From Plasmodium relictum (taxonomy: Eukaryota > Apicomplexa > Aconoidasida > Haemosporida > Plasmodiidae): DNA of 64,000 nucleotides. The translations under genes were made by a program, and so were the position numbers. Under the pieces are notes generated by a model. The model saw only the letters and a program-made list of their open reading frames with translations, made no database searches and was not told the DNA's origin. Positions 36,154 through 50,023 of the stretch are shown here, piece after piece. Each line of letters opens with the position of its first letter. Positions within the stretch are counted from its first letter, which is position 1. The DNA lies in contig NC_041692.1 in assembly GCF_900005765.1 (NCBI RefSeq), positions 2,232,001 through 2,296,000 on the forward strand, in the 5' to 3' direction.

Positions 36154-37647
36154 ATCAAAAGAAAAGTAACAGTGAACGAAATAAAACTATATAAATATTT
36201 ATAAAATTTTAAATAAATCTATCATTATTCATATTTCACATATTTAAATAAATAATTTTAAAAATATATTTTTACATTTAAATAGGAAACATCCAGATCT
36301 CTTAGTGTTCCTCTAAAATATATTTCTCCCAAATTATCCCATATAGGGAAGTCAATATTTTTTTGTTCTATTGATACTAAGTTTAATCCCTCATGGCCTT
36401 TTGGTGTATGTGTTAATGTAATTGTTACTCTAGGATTAGGTAATTTAACATTTTCTAATTTTTTATAAGATAAATCCTCATTTTCTTCTACATTTTGCAT
36501 TAAGCTCAAATTTCGAAAAAACAAATTTTCTAGGTTTTTTGTAGTCTCGTTATTTTTTGTACTATCAATTGAATCTTCTGAAGCTGCAGTATTAAAAGAT
36601 AAATTTGGATTTGTATTTTTATCGGACTTTTTTTTTCCAAACTTATTCTTATTTTTTAATTTCCTTGTATTTTTACAAACGAAAGGAAAAATATTACATT
36701 TCCCATCTTCTATGTATCTTTTTTTTATTTTATCTGGATCTGCAAGATAGCTTAGGCTTCTAGCTTGCATACATGCAGACGATAATAAATCACTAAAAGA
36801 CCAATTTAAAAAAGATAATTCAAAATCATACAATTCTTGAAAATATAATTGAAAAAATAAGCGACAACGTTTAACTCTTGAATCCTTTATAAATTTATAT
36901 AGAGTTGTTTCATTATATACCTCTCCAACAGCAAAAGATAGTAATGGTTCTTCATATATCCCTTCTAATTTATTTAATGTAAATTGTTTATACTCCCATA
37001 CTTTTATTCTTAATTTTTCGTTTTCTAAATCTAAATAAGAGCCTCTATATTCAAAAACATTCCGGAAATTCATATTTTTTTTTTGTTCAGCAGCAACATT
37101 AGAAACTACATGAGTTCTTAGACTGTTTTTTGTTTTTCCTTTTGCATATATTTTCATAGTTGTTCCCCTCTATACAGCAAAAATATTAAAAAAAAAAAAA
37201 AAAATGAAAAAATACATACTAAAAAATTAATGAAGTCTATTTTGTTTTAGTGTTTGTAAAATTTACTTGTATCCTACACTCTTCTCTATTACCACCAAAA
37301 TCAAAATCTACAAAAGCATTAAAGTCATTGTTCATATAATTCTGAATTTGTAAATCCCACAAAATAACTTTCCACCTCCTAGGGTATCCCCAATGTTTTT
37401 TTGCATCTTCTGTATCTCCTCTTTCTTCTTGAGGAGCTCTTAAAACTTCCAAAAATTCATCATAAGTATATTGGGGTGCCCCTAGCATCTCGTCAAAAAA
37501 AGTTTTTTCATCCGCTTCTCCGACGGGGGTTTCATCAGGTGGTGGTGAATTAGAATCTTGATTTTCATTTATCTCAACATTTTTTGGTTCTTCTTTTTCT
37601 GCGTTACTTTTATTTAGATTAATAATATTTTTAAATTTGTCGAACAT
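31416..37647 (-). CDS. CEP76-like protein: C2 domains, transglutaminase-like fold, ER/K helix tail
   Basis: Six exons on the minus strand: 37267-37647, 36276-37169, 33906-36062, 32117-33662, 31923-31991 and 31416-31672. Every junction is GT/AG and every phase agrees, giving about 1,767 residues. A C2-like fold spans about 95-210 (ILWDLQIQNYMNNDFNAFVD, then LRIKVWEYKQF) and another about 500-570 (YLIVHILHIDQIV, LDSYVEVSFDE). Residues about 750-855 match the transglutaminase-like region of CEP76/CC2D2A: LKGGNALDHSLLLCSLFLGI, VCFGTLWDNQKHSWVATFEF and VKFWETTTGNVYVL. The usual catalytic Cys is not in place (GGNALDH), as in CEP76, so it is probably a binding domain. The last third is charged coiled coil with an Arg/Lys-Glu helix (about 1495-1625). 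Relatives act at centrioles and basal bodies. Confidence 0.85.
32217..32610 (-). repeat. GARARA hexamer microsatellite encoding (R/K)E repeats
   Basis: About 390 bp of purine-only hexamers on the coding (minus) strand, inside exon 4 of the CEP76-like gene, encoding alternating Glu and Arg/Lys for about 130 residues. On the plus strand it reads CTTTCT/TTTTCT and creates long Phe/Leu/Ser frames that are not genes. Confidence 0.97.
33424..33475 (-). repeat. GAG/GAA trinucleotide tract (poly-Glu)
   Basis: A GAAGAG repeat on the coding strand encodes a run of about 12 glutamates in exon 4 of the CEP76-like gene. Confidence 0.95.
36113..36149. repeat. (AT)n tract in CEP76-like intron 2
   Basis: TA dinucleotides inside the intron between exons 2 and 3 of the CEP76-like gene. 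Confidence 0.95.
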
Positions 37648-39082
37648 TATGGTTGTTTCTTTTTTTTTTATTTTTTTATTTATCCTAGTTATTTTTGTTT
37701 TATTTACTTCTATATATATGTGTATATTTTTTTTTTATGTGTGTCTTTTTTTTTTCTGAATTATTTAAAAGACAAAAAAATATTCTACTTAATAGAATAT
37801 AAATTTTGTAAGAATGTATGATTTTAAAAATATAAATAATACATTATTTTTAAAAAATATTATATTATATTATATTATATTATATTATATTATATTATAT
37901 TATATTATATTATATTATATTATATTATATTATATATATATATATATACGTATGCAATATAAAAAGATAATAATTAAATATAAGTTAAGAAATATTAAAG
38001 CATATCGGTAGCATGAAATTCAAAGTTTCATGATTTTTAATTAAAGAAAAAAGAGAAAAGGGAAGAAAAGATATAAGTAAGAATAAATTTAATTGTTAAT
38101 TTCATAATTTTATTTATTTATTTTTTTTATATATATACAACAGTAGATAATTAAAAACTTAAGGAAATAAAAAACAAGGATAAGGAAAATAATTTGCTTT
38201 TACTTTTACTTTTACTTCTTTATTGTTATAAAATAAAATTTTACATACAAATATCTTTTTATCCTAACAATTTCCCTCTTTTTTTCTTCTTTCTTTCAAT
38301 AATAAAAAAATTTATTTATTATTATTTCTTGGATAAGCATTTAATAGCATAATTTTTTTTACATTGTCACACATGTTTACAATTCTTGATTCGATATAGC
38401 AGTTTATCATTTTTTATCTTAAGATTTTAATTGTTATAACTGAATTTATCTAGAAAGAAAATTAAAAACTTAAATTTAATTTACTTCTGTTTTTGTTTTC
38501 TTCTATTATGGAGGAAATCTTTTATAATTAAATAATAATTTTACATATATAATGGTAGTTTTTTCTTTCTCTTTCTTATAATTTTTAATTATAAAAAAAA
38601 AAAAAAAATGACAAAAAAGATATATATAAATTCCATTGATTGTTATAAATATGTCACACGTTAAACACAAAAAAAAAAAAAAAAAATTATATTTAAAAAA
38701 CTATGAAATTTTTTAAAAAAAAACGTGGAAAAAAAAAAAGACATTTTTAATAATAAATGAAAATTTTTTAGTTATATATATATATGAAATATAGTATAAT
38801 GTACATAAAAAACAAAAAAATTAATATATATATATATATATACAAAATTTAGTGAAATGTGTAAAGTTTTACATTTAAAATTTTAATATCATGCAAGATA
38901 TAAGAAAATTTTTCTAAAAATATTTTAAGAAATGCAAAATGAAAAAAATACGTCAACAAAAAATATGGCATAAAAATAACACGTATCAAATAAAAAGCTA
39001 TGAAGAGAAATTTTATAATTTACAAGGTTAAATGATTAGAATTAAAAAAAATAATAAAGAAAAAATGTAAAAAGAAAAAGCT
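37648..39082. other. Intergenic upstream of CEP76-like
   Basis: About 1.4 kb between two minus-strand genes, with a pentanucleotide tandem array at 37,858-37,935. The frame 37814-38011 is made by that array. I see no gene. Confidence 0.55.
37858..37935. repeat. (TTATA)n pentanucleotide array
   Basis: About 15 copies of a TATAT/TTATA unit, nearly perfect, some 210 bp upstream of the CEP76-like start codon. Confidence 0.97.
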
Positions 39083-42056
39083 TTATACTAATTTTTTGTT
39101 ACATTTATGTTTCTGATTTTTTATGTAATAGTATAAATAATAAATAGCACTTATAGTTACACCTTCAATTTTATTAGCATCATACAATGTTTGAGGTTTA
39201 AATTTATTCAATTTTTCAATTTCTTCATTTGATAAATATGGAAAATTATCTCTAAAAGAATATAACATAAATATGTATGTATATGTAAATATTCATATAA
39301 TAAGATATTCATATACGTATGGATGTATAAAAATGCATATATTTTAGTTTATATACATATTTTTATATATAAATTTTAATTAAATTTTACCTATTATATT
39401 TGATGTAAGAAGGAATAGTTAAGTTCAAATTGTTATTTATTTTGTTTATTTCTTGAATCTGCTTCTTTAAATAGGGAGAATACTTAACTTCTGCACAAGC
39501 AGTTTCTAGAGTTGTTAAATTTATTAAAATATCCTTACATTTTAGAAATGATTCATCGAAATTATATTTATCTATGTAGATACTGAGATGATTTTCGTTA
39601 TTTAATAACAAATTTTTAAAATCACTAGAATTTTGCATACCTTTTAATTTATGCAATAGTATGTCTAAAGGGTATTCTACTCCACTTTTTAGAACATTAT
39701 ATAATGTTTTTATATTTTTATTTGATTTTAACCTTAAATTAGTACTGTCTTTTGAATAAATTGATGTGTTATTAGTGCATTTTATGTCATTGCTATGTAT
39801 AAGTATTTTTCCAGTGCAATTATTTTTTTGTGAGTTTTTATAACCACTAATTACGTTCTTAGATTCATTATTTTCATCAATACTTTTGAAACTTTTCGTT
39901 TTGATATATTTTTCACAATCATTTAAATAACCTTGATTAGAAAAATTCATTTTGTAATCATTTTCATTTGAATAATTATTCTCAATACTACAAGAATTTA
40001 TATTTTCATTTCTACTTGATTCTTGAATATTATTAAAAAATAATTTTTTGAAAATAAAAATTAATTTATTTACTGAACCATATTTCTGCTTTAATATATA
40101 AATTCTTTCTTTAGAAACTATTCCTAATTGTTCTGCTTTTGGTGTTAATCTAATATCACTATTGTCAGGTCTTAGATATAATCTATATTCAGCTCTTGAT
40201 GTAAACATTCTATAAGGTTCTGTAATACCTTTATTTATTAAATCGTGTATTAAAACGCCTATATAGCTATTATTTCTCTGTAATATGAAACTTTTTATAT
40301 CCCTTTTATTTTTATATGAATTTAATGCTGCGTTTATTCCTGCAATAATTCCTTGGCATGCAGCTTCCTCATATCCTGTTGTACCGCATATTTGCCCGGA
40401 TAAAAATAGCCCCTTAACATTTTTTGTTTCTAGAGTGTGCTTTAAACAGTTAGGATTAACGTAGTAGTACTCTACATCATATGCTGGAAAAATTATTTTT
40501 GCTTTTTCCAACCCTTCTATAGAATTCACTATTTTTCTTTGTATATGTATAGGAAAAGCAGAACTCAATCCATTAGGATAAATTAAAGTGCCATTAAGCC
40601 CTTCTGGTTCTAACCATATAATATGTTTTTTTTTTTCAGAAAATTTTGTTACTTTTTTAGCTATAGAGGGGCAATACCTAGGTCCATTCCCCAATTTATC
40701 ATAACAATCAAAATCTGGTAATTCATTTAAATATTTTTTTACTAACTCATGTGTGTTCTCATTTGTATATGTTTTGTAACAAGGTAACGTTTTATTATTA
40801 TTTGTTTTATTGCTGTTTAAAAAAGAAAAATAAAAAGAGTTTTTTTTTTCTGTATCTTCTTTATCTAATATATCAAAATTTATGCTATTTATATCTAATC
40901 TCGGAGGAGTTCCCGTTTTCATTCTCTTTATTTCAAAATTATTTTCTTTTAGTTGATTTGAAATACTTTTGCTGGATGACTCTATCAAATTATCAAATAT
41001 AGTGTCAACATTGTCATTTATATTAATACTACACTTTTCAGAATAATTGTATGCATTTTTATTAAAATAAATATTTTTCTTTATTTCAATATTTCCATTA
41101 TTATTATTAAGGTCTATATTATTTGATAAATTATTTTTTGATTCATGTAAATTATTGTGAGGAGGATAATTGAATATTCTTTTAAGTCTTCCCCCATAGT
41201 ATTTTTCTTTTCCTATGTGGCAAATACCACCTAAAAATGTGCCAGTTGTTAAAATAACATTATAGGCATAAAACTCACAAGAGCATTTATTTTTTATTCC
41301 ATAAACTCTTTTCTTATTATCTTCAAAATTTTCAATTAATAATGATTGCACAGTATTCTCAATAATATATAAATTTTTCGTATTGAAAATATATTCTTTC
41401 ATATAATAATTATATAAATCTCTATCTGCCTGTGCTCTATGCCCTCTTACAGCTAAGCCTTTCTTTAAGTTCAAAATTTTAAAATGAATTCCACTTTTAT
41501 CTATTACCTTACCCATTAATCCACCCAATGCGTCAATTTCTTTTACTAAAATGCCTTTACCTATTCCACCAATAGATGGATTACACGACATTTCACCTAT
41601 ACTATTTTTATTTTGAGTTATTAATAAAGTCTTTGCATTTAATTTCGAGCTTATATAACTTGCTTCACATCCACTGTGCCCTCCTCCTATAACTATAACA
41701 TCATAATTTTTGTCTACACTTTTGCATATACATTTTTCATTAAATATTCTGATATTTTTTATTTCATTTCTTTTTTTTTTTCTATATAAAACAAAAATAT
41801 ATAGAAAAATAAAAGGATAATTTATATTATGTTTTATAATTCATATTTACTTTTTCTCTAAATATTATATATATATATATATATATATTTTTATTTATTT
41901 ATTTATTTATTACTTAAATGAATAGGATGGTCCCAAAAAAAGTGAGTTTCTTTTTTTTAAATGATAAAAATTGTAAGGTAAAATTAATTGAATAAAGAGT
42001 AATATAACATAAAATAATGTTTTTTTATTTCTTAAATTATAGAGGTTTAAAAACAT
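39083..42056 (-). CDS. MnmG: tRNA uridine-5-carboxymethylaminomethyl enzyme MnmG (GidA), organelle-targeted
   Basis: Three exons on the minus strand: 41914-42056, 39391-41781 and 39083-39251. Phases 2 and 2 agree, giving about 900 residues. Exon 1 encodes MFLNLYNLRNKKTLFYVILL and on to residue 48: a hydrophobic signal-like segment followed by a basic stretch, as in apicoplast leaders. The FAD loop VIVIGGGHSGCEASYI lies at 76-91, followed by the GidA signatures EMSCNPSIGGIGKG, GLAVRGHRAQADRDLY, RMKTGTPPRLD and LFLSGQICGTTGYEEAACQG, then the C-terminal helical domain ending in exon 3 (LNKFKPQTLYDANKIEGVT). MnmG with MnmE modifies the wobble uridine of bacterial-type tRNAs. Two Asn-rich insertions expand it. 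The leader makes the apicoplast the likely site, though the mitochondrion is possible. Confidence 0.92.
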
Positions 42057-43590
42057 TTCAGATATAAAGCATTCATATAAAAAAAAGTTGCTTAAAAAGG
42101 TAAAAATTTAATTTATTTAAAAACAAAATATATAAGTAGTGGGATGACTTGTCTTACCATTTAAAATTTTTTTTAATTATTAATTTTTAATTATACCAAT
42201 CAAAAATAGAAATAAAATACAAATGATATTTGCAATTATCCAATGAAATAAATATTCGTTACAATAAATATATGTTATATAAACAAATAAAATAAGTAAT
42301 ATATAGCAATAAACAAAATTCTAAATATCCCAATCTAAAAATAAAAGGTAAAAAATTATATATATAAGTATATATATTTACTGGTAATTAGTAATAAATA
42401 TGATTTATAATAGAGAAAAAAAAAATATAGTAAAATGTCAAAGGAATTAACTGTTATAACTTACGTTCTACAATATGAAAAGCTTATCAATTAAACTAAT
42501 TTTGCTTTTACAATTTATAATTTAGAAAGCATTATATAAATATTTTAATTAATAAAAATAAATCAATGGCATCATGCTCGTACAATAAGGATATTTTTTC
42601 TTTAATATTTTAAGATAATGAACAAATAAAACACCCTTTCCCCATCTTCTTAACTTAAAAATATATATATATATATATTTATATAATTTTAATTAATAAA
42701 CAATTTTAGAATTAATCAAATATAATTGCAAAAAAAAAAAAAAAAACATAAAATCTATAAAAACAAAGTTATATAACAGAGGAAAATAAAAAATTGTGAT
42801 ATGAATAAGAAGAAACATAAAAGGAAAGGAAAGAAAAAGGGGGAGAAAAAAAAAAAAATATATGTATATATATATTTAATTAATAAACAAAAGGTAAAAA
42901 AATACATTTATATAAAAATATCATACATTCATATATAATAATAAAAATAATAATGTATATGGTTAAAGAAAAAAAAAAAAAATATATAAAAAGGAGTATA
43001 ATTTATAAAGAAAAGGTATAATTTTTGAATTCATTTAACATAATTTTTTTTTTTTTTTCTTAAAATAACTAAATTCGTTTTCTTTATTCTCATAAATATT
43101 TTTTTTATATCCTATATTTTGCTAATACATTTTATATATATATATTGTTTCTATTGTAGTATTTATATAATTTTTCCTGATTCATTGAATTAAATATTTT
43201 TCTTTTATCAATCATATGGTTTATTATTTCATTTCTTTTCTTCTCTACTTAAACTTTTTATTTTATTAAATATTTTTTTATATTATAGTACAGTATAGAA
43301 TATCAATGTTTGTTATATCATATATTCTCTCTTTAGAATACATTTATATTTGTTGATGCAATGATTCACTTTTTCTATAACTTTTTTTTTTTTAATTTCA
43401 CATGAAATATTTCAAGGAGATATTTTTTTTCATTTCTTCTATATAAATTATCTTTTTTAATAAATTTGCTAATTGAAATTTGAGTTAAATAAGAACATTT
43501 TCAAGAAGTTTCTATCTATTCAAAAGTAACTTTTATCTTTAATATTTCATTTTAATTTTTATTTTATTAAAGAAGAATAAAAATAGAGAA
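42057..43590. other. Divergent promoter region, MnmG / NAA15
   Basis: About 1.5 kb. Just upstream of the MnmG start, on the minus strand, two out-of-frame ATGs (42,076 and 42,072) could form very short upstream ORFs. Otherwise there are only A/T tracts. Confidence 0.5.
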
Positions 43591-46500
43591 ATGAAAAAAG
43601 AAGTTGCAGATAATAACAAATTACCAAATAAGGAAATGAATAATTTCCGATTAATGACTCAATTGATAGAATTAAAAAAACATAAAAAAGCATATAAAAT
43701 ATGTGAGCAAATTTTAAAAAAATATCCCAAAAACGGAGAAACGTTAGCTGTGAAAGGATACTTACTAAATTTGTTAGACGAGAAAAATAAAGAAGAAGCA
43801 TTTAAATTTATTAAAGAAGGAATAAAAAATAATTTATTTAGTAGTTTTTGTTGGTATTTATATGGGTGTTTATACAAAATTTATAAAAATTATGATGAAT
43901 CTTTAAAATGTTTTATGAAGGCTATCCAATTAAATAAATATGATTATAAAGCATTAAAAGAGGCATGTATACTTTTATTATATTTAAAAAAATATGAGCA
44001 ATTTAAGGATTTACGATTAGATATGTATAAAGATAGTGCTAAAGGTGTGAGAGATAAAGCTGTTTTAATTTTTTCATTTCATTTATTAAAAAATTATGAA
44101 AAGTGTTATGTTGTTATTAAGCAAATAGAAAACGAATTATTTAATGATAATGATTTGACTAGTAATGAAAAACATGATCTTTTAATATATATGAGTGAAA
44201 TACTGTTAGAAGGGAAAATGTATAATGAATGTTTGGTATTTTTAAAAATTCATGAGAAAGAATTAATAGATAAATTATGGTTATATCAAATGATGGGATT
44301 AATATATTTATATGAAAATAATTTTTCTCAAGCAAATTTTTTTTTTAAAGAAGCTTTTTCCTTTAATTATGAAAATTTAAATTTACTCTTATTAATTTTA
44401 TTTACAGAAAATAATTACAACATCGGAAATAAAAGAAATAATAATGAAGGAATAAAAAGAATGGTAGATGAAAAAGATAATGTAAATTTATTACAAAGTG
44501 GATCAGATGAAAAAAGAACTATATCCAGTTTATTTTATCTCGATTATAAAAATGAGCATAAAGTAAGTGAAAAAGTAAATATTAATAAAAATGTAAAAGT
44601 GTTATTACATGACTGCATTTTAGATATATATGGATCTGATAGAAACTTAAAGTTATTATCAAAAATGGATAAAAATATTTTGAACGATTACGTATGTCAT
44701 AATTTAGAAATGCATAAATATGATATATATACAATTTCTGAGTTTAATAATTTCGTTAATATAAATTTAATAGATGAATCTAAATTTAAAAGTAATTTAG
44801 ATTCAAGTAATGTAAATGAATATATTAATTCATTAAAAATAAATTTAAAAAAAGAAAATATTAGCTTATCATCGAACAAAGATATATATTCCTATAACAA
44901 TATTCATTGGTCAGAAATTTTTGATGTTGATCTTCTGTATTGTCATAAAAGAAAATTTGAAAAAAATATGAATATATTATATTTTTATAAAATTAAAAAT
45001 TTTAACGAAGAAGAAGAAAATTGTTTTGAGAATTATTTTAAAAATTTACAAAGAAAATATGCAAAATCAAATTTATTAAAAATATTTCCTTTACATTTTT
45101 ATAATGAAAAAAAGTTCTCTTATTATGTGGAAAAATTACTTCGTAGTTTATGCTTTCAGAATTCTTTAACAATTTTTAGTTATTTCAAATCCCTTTTTAC
45201 ATTTAAAAATATTAAAATTATTCTTTTTTTACTTCATAAATACATTGATAATTATGATAAAGTAAAGGAAATATATTCGTTTTTTGATGACGAGTATAAT
45301 AATTGTAATGATTCTAGTTCTCTAACGGAAAACATACAAAAAGAAAACAAAATGAAGAATATTAGTAACAATGTAAATAATGATTTTGAAAAAAGAGAAT
45401 TCATACTTGAAAATGATTTAAAAAACAATATGATAGAACAAAATGTAGATACAAATGAAGAAGATGAAAAAAAAAACAATAAAAGCGCAAAAAACATAAA
45501 AAAAGAAAATAGTGATAGTGAAAAATGTTATGGCACAAAGTTGGAAGAAAGAAAAAATGGAATTAATGAAAAACGATTAGAAGATTTCATAGAAGAAAAA
45601 GAAGAATTAAACAATATGATAGCAATATCATCATTAGGAAGAGAATCAAAGAAAGATGAAAAAGAAGTAAAAAACTCTGATAAAGAAAAAAAGGAAATAA
45701 AAATTGATTTAAAAAGAGAACGCTTAACAAAAGAAGAAAAAAATGAATATTTTATTTTATGTATATATTCTTTTATTAGTCAATTATATGATTATATTAA
45801 TTGCACAAAAGAAGCATTAAATCTTATTGATAAAGGTATTAATAATATTAAATATAAAAAAAATGAACCTATAAAATATGAATTAATTTTTATTAAAGGA
45901 ATCATATATAAAAGAAATGGAAGTTATTTAGAATCTTATAAATATTTAGAACAGTGTAGAAATTATAATGTTGATGATAGATTTATTAATACTAAAACAA
46001 TTAAAACTTGCTTAAAATGTGGACTAATAAAAGATGCAAGAAAAATTGCAACTCTTTTTACAAATCCACTAGATAATAATTTTTTAAAAAACATAAATGA
46101 AACACAATGCTTTTGGCTAGAATATAATATATCCTTAAGTTATATTAATAACCACCCTAATATACATTTAAATAATTATTTAAATCCTGAAGAAAGTAAT
46201 ATTTATAATTTTAATGATGATGATAAAAGCATCAACAATAGTAATAATTTTAATTTAAAAAAAATTATTTTATTAGATAATGAATTAATTTCAAAAAACA
46301 AATTTAATGACTACAGCAAAGGATTGAATCTTTTGCATTTGGCTCATAAGCAATTTATTGATATTCATGAAGATCAAATTTGCTTTTATCATTATGCGTT
46401 AAGAAAGATGCTATTTAAAACATACAGGCATTTATTATATATGACAGGAAACATTTTTTCTAGTAGATTTTATAGAAAAATTGGAAAAAATATTATTAAA

Positions 46501-46769
46501 ATTCTGTTAAATATGCACGATTATAATATTTCAGAAAAAAATGAATCAAACAAAAATAGCAAAAAAAAAAATAAATTAAATACTTCAAATCAAGAGGACA
46601 ATGAATTTTATGAGCATATTAAAAATGATCCTTTAGAAAATTCTATGATATACATGAACACATTTTTATCACAACCAAATGTTGATATATCTGTTTATAA
46701 GTTAAATTATGAAATCATAAAAAGAAAAGGTAATATCTATATCTACATCTATATCTATCTATCTATCTA

Positions 46770-46819
<50 letters not shown>

Positions 46820-47642
46820 TAATAATTCTTATAGACAAAGACTATGTAAAGATGATTAATATCATTTTAAAAATGAAGTCAATATTTCCGCATCATAATT
46901 ATAATCACAAAATGGCTCCACTGATTTCTCATTATTTATGTACAGGTTATACTTATTTTGAAATTTTTTCAAAATTATTTAAATAATTTTTTTAACTTTT
47001 ATATTCGTAATTTTTTTTTATTTTATATTATAGTTTCACTAAATAATATGAATGAAGAAATAAAAAAAGAAATAACAAATAAATTAAATCAAATATTTAA
47101 TTTAAATCATTCGGAATATAAGGATGAGTTATTAAAACAAATGAGAAAAAAATATATAGATGATTTTATCCAATTTTTTAATGATCATAAAAAAGGAGAT
47201 TTGTGTTATTATCAATCAGGTGAATTATTTCATAATTATTACTCCTTTTAAAATAATCTTGTTATTAAAAATAAAAATTATTTATTTCTTTATATATATG
47301 TTTTTTTTATTATTTGTAGCTTTAGAAATGTATATTGAATGTGATGAAACAATAGATGAAAGATTATTAAGAAATATTGAAATTAACCCAGAAAAAAATA
47401 AATTAGAAAGATGTTTTAAATTTTTAAAATTTTTAATTAAGAACAAAAAGAAGTATCCAGAATTAGTCGATGTTATAAATAATTTTAAAGTAAGTTTTTT
47501 TTTTTTTTTTTTCATAAGCATATATTAAACATTCGTAATCATTTTGTAAATTAATGTTAAAATTAAAATTTCTTTTATTTTTTTTTTAAATTTTTAGGAC
47601 ATATGCAAAAACGTATTCCCATTAGCAATAGCTTTTCATTAA
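43591..47642 (+). CDS. NAA15: NatA auxiliary subunit NAA15-like (TPR protein)
   Basis: Five exons: 43591-46729, 46835-46945, 47034-47219, 47320-47489 and 47598-47642, with GT/AG sites and phases 1, 1, 1 and 0, giving about 1,216 residues. The start has the NAA15 layout: FRLMTQLIELKKHKKAYKIC, then the TPR pairs CEQILKKYPKNGETLAVKGY, FCWYLYGCLYKIYKNYDESL and AIQLNKYDYKALKEACILLL. Later TPRs include KGIIYKRNGSYLESYKYLEQ. NAA15 anchors the catalytic NAA10 to the ribosome for co-translational N-terminal acetylation. Two acidic/Asn-rich insertions (about 260-330 and 560-700) expand it beyond the usual 850-870 residues. Intron 1 is mostly an (ATCT)n/(AT)n microsatellite that stays open in frame for about 40 codons, so an unspliced reading would give a false end. 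Confidence 0.87.
46735..46816. repeat. (ATCT)n-(AT)n compound microsatellite in NAA15 intron 1
   Basis: An ATCTAT/ATCT tract followed by about 45 bp of TA dinucleotides fills most of the 105-bp intron between the donor at 46,730 and the acceptor ending at 46,834. Confidence 0.95.
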
Positions 47643-48544
47643 AAATAAAAACAATTGATGAAATATATATGTTACTATAAATGGTTTTATTGATTTTAAA
47701 TTTATTTTTGGTATATACATTTTTTCTTTACTAAAAAAAAGAACATTTAGTTTATTTAAATTATGTATCGTTATTTCAAGTGTTATGAACAAGTAAATTC
47801 ATATTTTATTTTTTTTAATATTATATTTATATATATGTATTTATTTACATAAACACTTTGTAAAAAAAAAAAAAATTTTATAAAATTAAAGATTTATTAT
47901 TTTTAATGCTTTACGAAAAAAACAAAATAAACATACAAAAAATGTAAAATATTAGGATAGTATAAAAAAAATAAAAAATAAAAATACAAAAACGAATAAA
48001 ATTATTTATTTTTTCCTATTATTTATTCATGTATTCTTAAAAAACTGTATCGGTAATAAATAATTAAAACATTTGTTGATTAAAAATATATCAAATTGAA
48101 CAAAAGAATTACTTTTAAAATTTTAAACATATATCAATTATTAATTTCTTTTTATATTTTTAATTTATATATAAGATATAAAATTCTATATAACACAAAT
48201 ATAAAAAATTAATACACGTAAAATTATTTAGAAAATAAAAAAAAAAAGTCACATATTTGAGAAATAAATACCTGAATGTATATACAAAAATTATTCATTT
48301 ATTAAATTAGATAATAGTTTTAACAGCAAATGTATAAATAAATATATGGATGAATAATAAATTATATAAATGAATAAATCTCTAAATATGTAAATAAACA
48401 AAAATATATTATTACTTGTAAATGAAATAAAAATTGAAGAATAGTTTTCCTTTAAATTATATAGATATTTGTTTTTTTTATTTTATTTTATTTTTTTTAA
48501 AATAAGCATAATTGTTTATATTTTTTTTTTTTTTCTTGAAATAT
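47643..48544. other. Convergent intergenic, NAA15 / TFB2
   Basis: About 900 bp of A/T-rich 3' flanks. I see no gene. Confidence 0.6.
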
Positions 48545-49990
48545 TTATTGTTTTTGTCTTTTTTTTAATAATTTTTCTCTTATTTCCTTAATTTTATCAA
48601 TTATTTCATTTTTGGATTCATAAATACAACAAAGATATTTTTCTGATTTTAACCAAACATCAAACTCTTTGGAATTATTTTTCGGCCAAGGTGTATAGTA
48701 AAGTAAATAATTTTTACTATTAGCCCATATAACAATTTGTTGATATAAGTAAGGCAAAAATTCTTTTTCAAATGTTTTAAAAACAATAGCATCTTCAAAG
48801 GTTAAACGATGTCTCTCTGACTCCCATAGTTTTAATTGAGTAATTACATTTATAGGTATGGTATTTTTAAAATTACTTTTGCATGGATGAGAATACGATT
48901 CTAAGAATTTAATTATTTGATTTGCTGTGATATCAGAGTTATATGCATTTAGTACACTTCTTCTTGTTAATATTCCTACTACCATATTTGGTGTTCTTGC
49001 TTGTAATTCACATAAATGACTCAAAATATTAATTTTTAACAAAGATGATGTGTATAAGTATACTTTAAAATTACTTTGAACAATTAAACCTATTTCTAAA
49101 TTATCATTTTCATTCATTTTTTTTTCAGAATATAAACTTTCATTAATTAATTTATTGGTTATTTTATTTTTATCCATAATTTGAATACCTTTATCATCCG
49201 AAGATTTATCCATTATTTGGTTCTGTTCTTGCAATAATAAATAAGGATGAAAATATTTTTCACTTAATTTTTTTTTAAATCTATCATTGCATAGCCCTTC
49301 GACAGTCATATTACTCAATAAGGACAAATAAGATTGTGTATTAGTATTATTAATAGTTAATAATAAAGCATATGGAGTTGTGAATATGTAGTTTTCATTC
49401 GGCTTATAAAACAAGCCAATATGCATACCAAAATCAATAAATTCCTTCTGAGATATTGTTAAATTATCTAGAAATATAGGTTGACTGATATCACATTGAG
49501 ATATAGATAAAATGAATAATAAAATTTCTTTAACATACGTTTCAGATTTTTTGGGATCCTTATTTTTTTTTGTTATATATGAATGATCAGTGGAAGAATC
49601 ATTCTTATCTTTGTCATATGCATAACTACTATTATTATTATCAATATTATTCTTCTTTTTATATTTTGTGGAAACTTCTTGAGCTATATTTGTCACATTT
49701 CCATCATCTATTATTAGTAAATATTCAAGAACTAAAGATACTATTCTACTTCTTAAATCTTTTAAAAACCAAGAAAATGCTTCTCTACTCATACTTATAG
49801 CTTTATTATTGTTTGAATCATCTAAAATGAAATTTTTCCTTTTTAATACTTTAATTACACTTCCACATGGAATATAAGAGAAAGTATCTTTTTCATTAGA
49901 AAAAAAAAAAGTACTATTTTCTTCTTCTATATAGCCATTTTCTTTGTTTTGCAAACTCTTATAATATAATTCATTTTGTTTATATGCATA

Positions 49991-50023
<33 letters not shown>

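Noticed and set aside
37814-38011. 65-residue frame
   Set aside because: Produced by the TTATA pentanucleotide array.
46958-47528. Two apparent separate small ORFs after the long NAA15 frame
   Set aside because: They contain exons 3 and 4 of NAA15, with phase-consistent GT/AG junctions; not separate genes.
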